The notes below the pieces were generated by a model. That model was given only the letters and a program-made list of their open reading frames with translations. It searched no databases and had not been told where the DNA came from. Positions 7,559-8,907 of a DNA stretch of 8,907 bases are shown one piece after another. Source of the DNA: Hyphomicrobiales bacterium. Its GTDB lineage: Bacteria; Pseudomonadota; Alphaproteobacteria; Rhizobiales; Beijerinckiaceae. The stretch lies in contig JAGWKJ010000083.1 of NCBI GenBank assembly GCA_028865375.1, forward strand, positions 1 to 8,907, read 5' to 3'. The translations under genes were made by a program, and so were the position numbers. Each line of letters begins with the position of its first letter. Positions within the stretch are counted from its first letter, which is position 1.

Positions 7559-8170
7559 TTACAATCCGCCGCTGCGCAGGCCCCGGACCAGTAGGTCCAG
7601 CGTCCGCCTGAGGCGCGACAAGGATTGGTTCGCGGGCATGTCCCTGTCGAGCCAAAGCGCGGAGGGATGCGTGAAGCGGTGCGTCGCGTCGGCGACGAGA
7701 TTGGCCGCGCGCGCCGGCTCGAAGGGGGCGAAGGCGCCGCTGGCGGCGCCGTCATCGAGGATGCGCTGCACCAGCGCGCCCATGCGGCCGCGGTGCCGCC
7801 GTGCGGCCGACCCCGGCGACTCGACCGCTTCGGCGAACAGGCGGAACGTTTCGGGCGCGTCGTCCCGCTTGGCGACGTAGGCGCGGTGCGCCTCGATCAG
7901 CGTGCGTTCGAGTTTGTCGGCGGCGGGGTCCGGCCCCTCGGCGATCGCGCGTCCGGCCGCTTCGATCGGCGACAGCCAGTCGCGCGCGATTTCGTCGAAC
8001 AGCGCCGCCCGGGTCGGGAAGAAGCGATAGACGTTGGCGTGCGACATGCCGGCCGCCCGCGCGATCGCGGTGACGCGGGCGCCCGCCCCGCCGCGCGAAG
8101 CGATCTCCGCCGCCGCGGCCGCCAGGATGCGCGCGCGCGGTCCGGTCTCCGGCGCGTCGCCCACGCTCAT
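7559..8170 (-). CDS. TetR/AcrR-family transcriptional regulator
   Basis: Predicted DNA-binding repressor of 203 residues, normal for TetR proteins. The N-terminal helix-turn-helix domain spans about residues 12-61: helix 1 ILAAAAAEIASRGG, then VTAIARAAGMSHANVYRFFPTRAALFDEI, the characteristic TetR signature with the recognition helix near 43-49. The rest (about 65-203) is a helical ligand-binding and dimerisation domain with no recognised specificity. A longer open frame extends to 8413, but ATG at 8170 is preferred because it places the HTH at the usual distance from the N-terminus and overlaps the stop codon of the DUF1003 gene as ATGA, a classic coupling arrangement. No strong ribosome site of its own is visible. 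Its target is unknown. Candidates are its own two-gene unit or the AT-rich region before mdh, which it directly faces. Confidence 0.9.
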   Translation of the reverse strand: MSVGDAPETGPRARILAAAAAEIASRGGAGARVTAIARAAGMSHANVYRFFPTRAALFDEIARDWLSPIEAAGRAIAEGPDPAADKLERTLIEAHRAYVAKRDDAPETFRLFAEAVESPGSAARRHRGRMGALVQRILDDGAASGAFAPFEPARAANLVADATHRFTHPSALWLDRDMPANQSLSRLRRTLDLLVRGLRSGGL

Positions 8171-8895
8171 GCGCCCGACGGCGGCGACCGGCGTTCGGTC
8201 AATTCGTGGAGCAATTCGAGCTGCACGCGCTGGATCTCGGTCTGGTGGCGCCATTGGCGGTTCAGCAGGTGATCCATCTTCTCGTGCAGGTGGCGGATCT
8301 CGAGCTCCGCCTTGAGGTCGATCTTGTAGTCGTTCTCCGAGCGCAGGCGGTCCTTCGATTCCTGGCGGCGCTGGCTCATCATGATGACCGGCGCCTGCAC
8401 CGCGGCGATGCACGACAGCACTAGGTTGAGCAGGATGAACGGATAGACGTCGAACGCCCGCTTTTCGCCGGCCGCGACGTTGACCGCCATCCAGACGACG
8501 AGGAACGCGCCGAAGATGATGATGAAGCGCCAGCTGCCGCCGAACGTGGCAACGACGTCGGCCGCCTTCTCGCCGAAGCTGCGGGAGTCGTCGTATTCGC
8601 GTTCGACGTCGGCGGCGAGGATGTCGTGGTTGGCGACGCTGCGCGCCACCTGTTCCTCGAGCGCGCCCAGCGCGCCGCGCTCGCCCGTCAGCAGGTCCTC
8701 GACATAGGCGAGCCGTTGCCGCGACAGTTCGGCCCGAGAGATGCGCGCGTCCGGCGCCAGCCCCGGATGTTCCGCCCGGATGCGCTCGGCGATCGCCGGG
8801 CGCACCACGGCGAGCGGCACGAGGTCGCCCGCCTCGGCCGCCTCGCCCGTGACGTCGCAGCGCCGCGTCGCGGCCGAATCGGGTGTCTCCGTCAT
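8167..8895 (-). CDS. DUF1003 family two-TM membrane protein
   Basis: Predicted inner-membrane protein of 242 residues whose function is not established. The family core is clear: FGGSWRFIIIFGAFLVVWM (118-136) forms the first membrane segment, followed by FDVYPFILLNLVLSCIAAVQAPVIMMSQRRQ (roughly 148-178), which includes the second segment. A charged, probably coiled-coil tail (about 181-235) has DYKIDLKAELEIRHLHEKMDH at its start. The N-terminal 115 residues are soluble, with a single cysteine (C13 in RRCDVTG) and a helical stretch ending ALEEQVARSVANHD. ATG at 8895 has AAGGA (8903-8907) 7 nt upstream. The gene overlaps tetR by 4 bp, so the two are translated together. Any gene further upstream is outside the window. 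Family assignment is by conserved motif; a biochemical role cannot be inferred. Confidence 0.92.
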   Translation of the reverse strand: MTETPDSAATRRCDVTGEAAEAGDLVPLAVVRPAIAERIRAEHPGLAPDARISRAELSRQRLAYVEDLLTGERGALGALEEQVARSVANHDILAADVEREYDDSRSFGEKAADVVATFGGSWRFIIIFGAFLVVWMAVNVAAGEKRAFDVYPFILLNLVLSCIAAVQAPVIMMSQRRQESKDRLRSENDYKIDLKAELEIRHLHEKMDHLLNRQWRHQTEIQRVQLELLHELTERRSPPSGA

Positions 8896-8907
8896 GCCGT
8901 CATCCTT

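Noticed and set aside
8171..8413. Longer tetR reading starting at 8413
   Set aside because: The extra 81 residues are Pro/Arg-rich and overlap the DUF1003 coding region in another frame. The ATG at 8170 fits both the TetR domain position and the ATGA overlap.

Overview
The window reads as chromosomal DNA of a GC-rich alphaproteobacterium. Flanking coding lines count near 70% G+C by hand. The gene order mdh-sucC-sucD-sucA-sucB is the classic alphaproteobacterial TCA-cycle cluster. The protein features, including an LDH-type malate dehydrogenase of 320 residues and a 988-residue 2-oxoglutarate dehydrogenase E1, fit that group. I cannot name the genus from sequence alone. Every gene I accept lies on the minus strand, so transcription runs from high to low coordinates.

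Reading in that direction, the first pair (8895 to 7559) is a two-TM DUF1003 membrane protein followed by a TetR-family repressor. Their stop and start codons overlap as ATGA, so they form one translationally coupled unit. Next comes a 253-bp intergenic region (7306-7558). Its distal half (7441-7560, which includes two bases of the tetR stop codon) is only about 28% G+C, in sharp contrast with its surroundings. It carries a plausible sigma70-type promoter (TTGTTA, 18 bp, TATAAC) for the TCA operon.

The operon then runs mdh (7305-6343), sucC (6282-5083), sucD (4304-3417), sucA (3400-434) and sucB/odhB (357 to beyond base 1). Together they encode E1 and the start of E2 of the 2-oxoglutarate dehydrogenase complex, both subunits of succinyl-CoA synthetase, and malate dehydrogenase: the 2-oxoglutarate to succinate steps plus malate to oxaloacetate. 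Most internal gaps are 16-76 bp, and most genes have a recognisable ribosome binding site.

The exception is the sucC-sucD junction. The two subunits of one heteromeric enzyme are separated by 778 bp holding a complete type II toxin-antitoxin module, vapB (ribbon-helix-helix antitoxin, GTG start) and vapC (PIN-domain ribonuclease toxin). The module has its own palindromic operator and embedded promoter elements upstream of vapB, and vapC ends only 26 bp before sucD. The module therefore looks co-transcribed with an essential metabolic operon. Its autoregulated promoter could also drive sucD-sucA-sucB. This is the most unusual thing in the window; everything else is ordinary housekeeping sequence.
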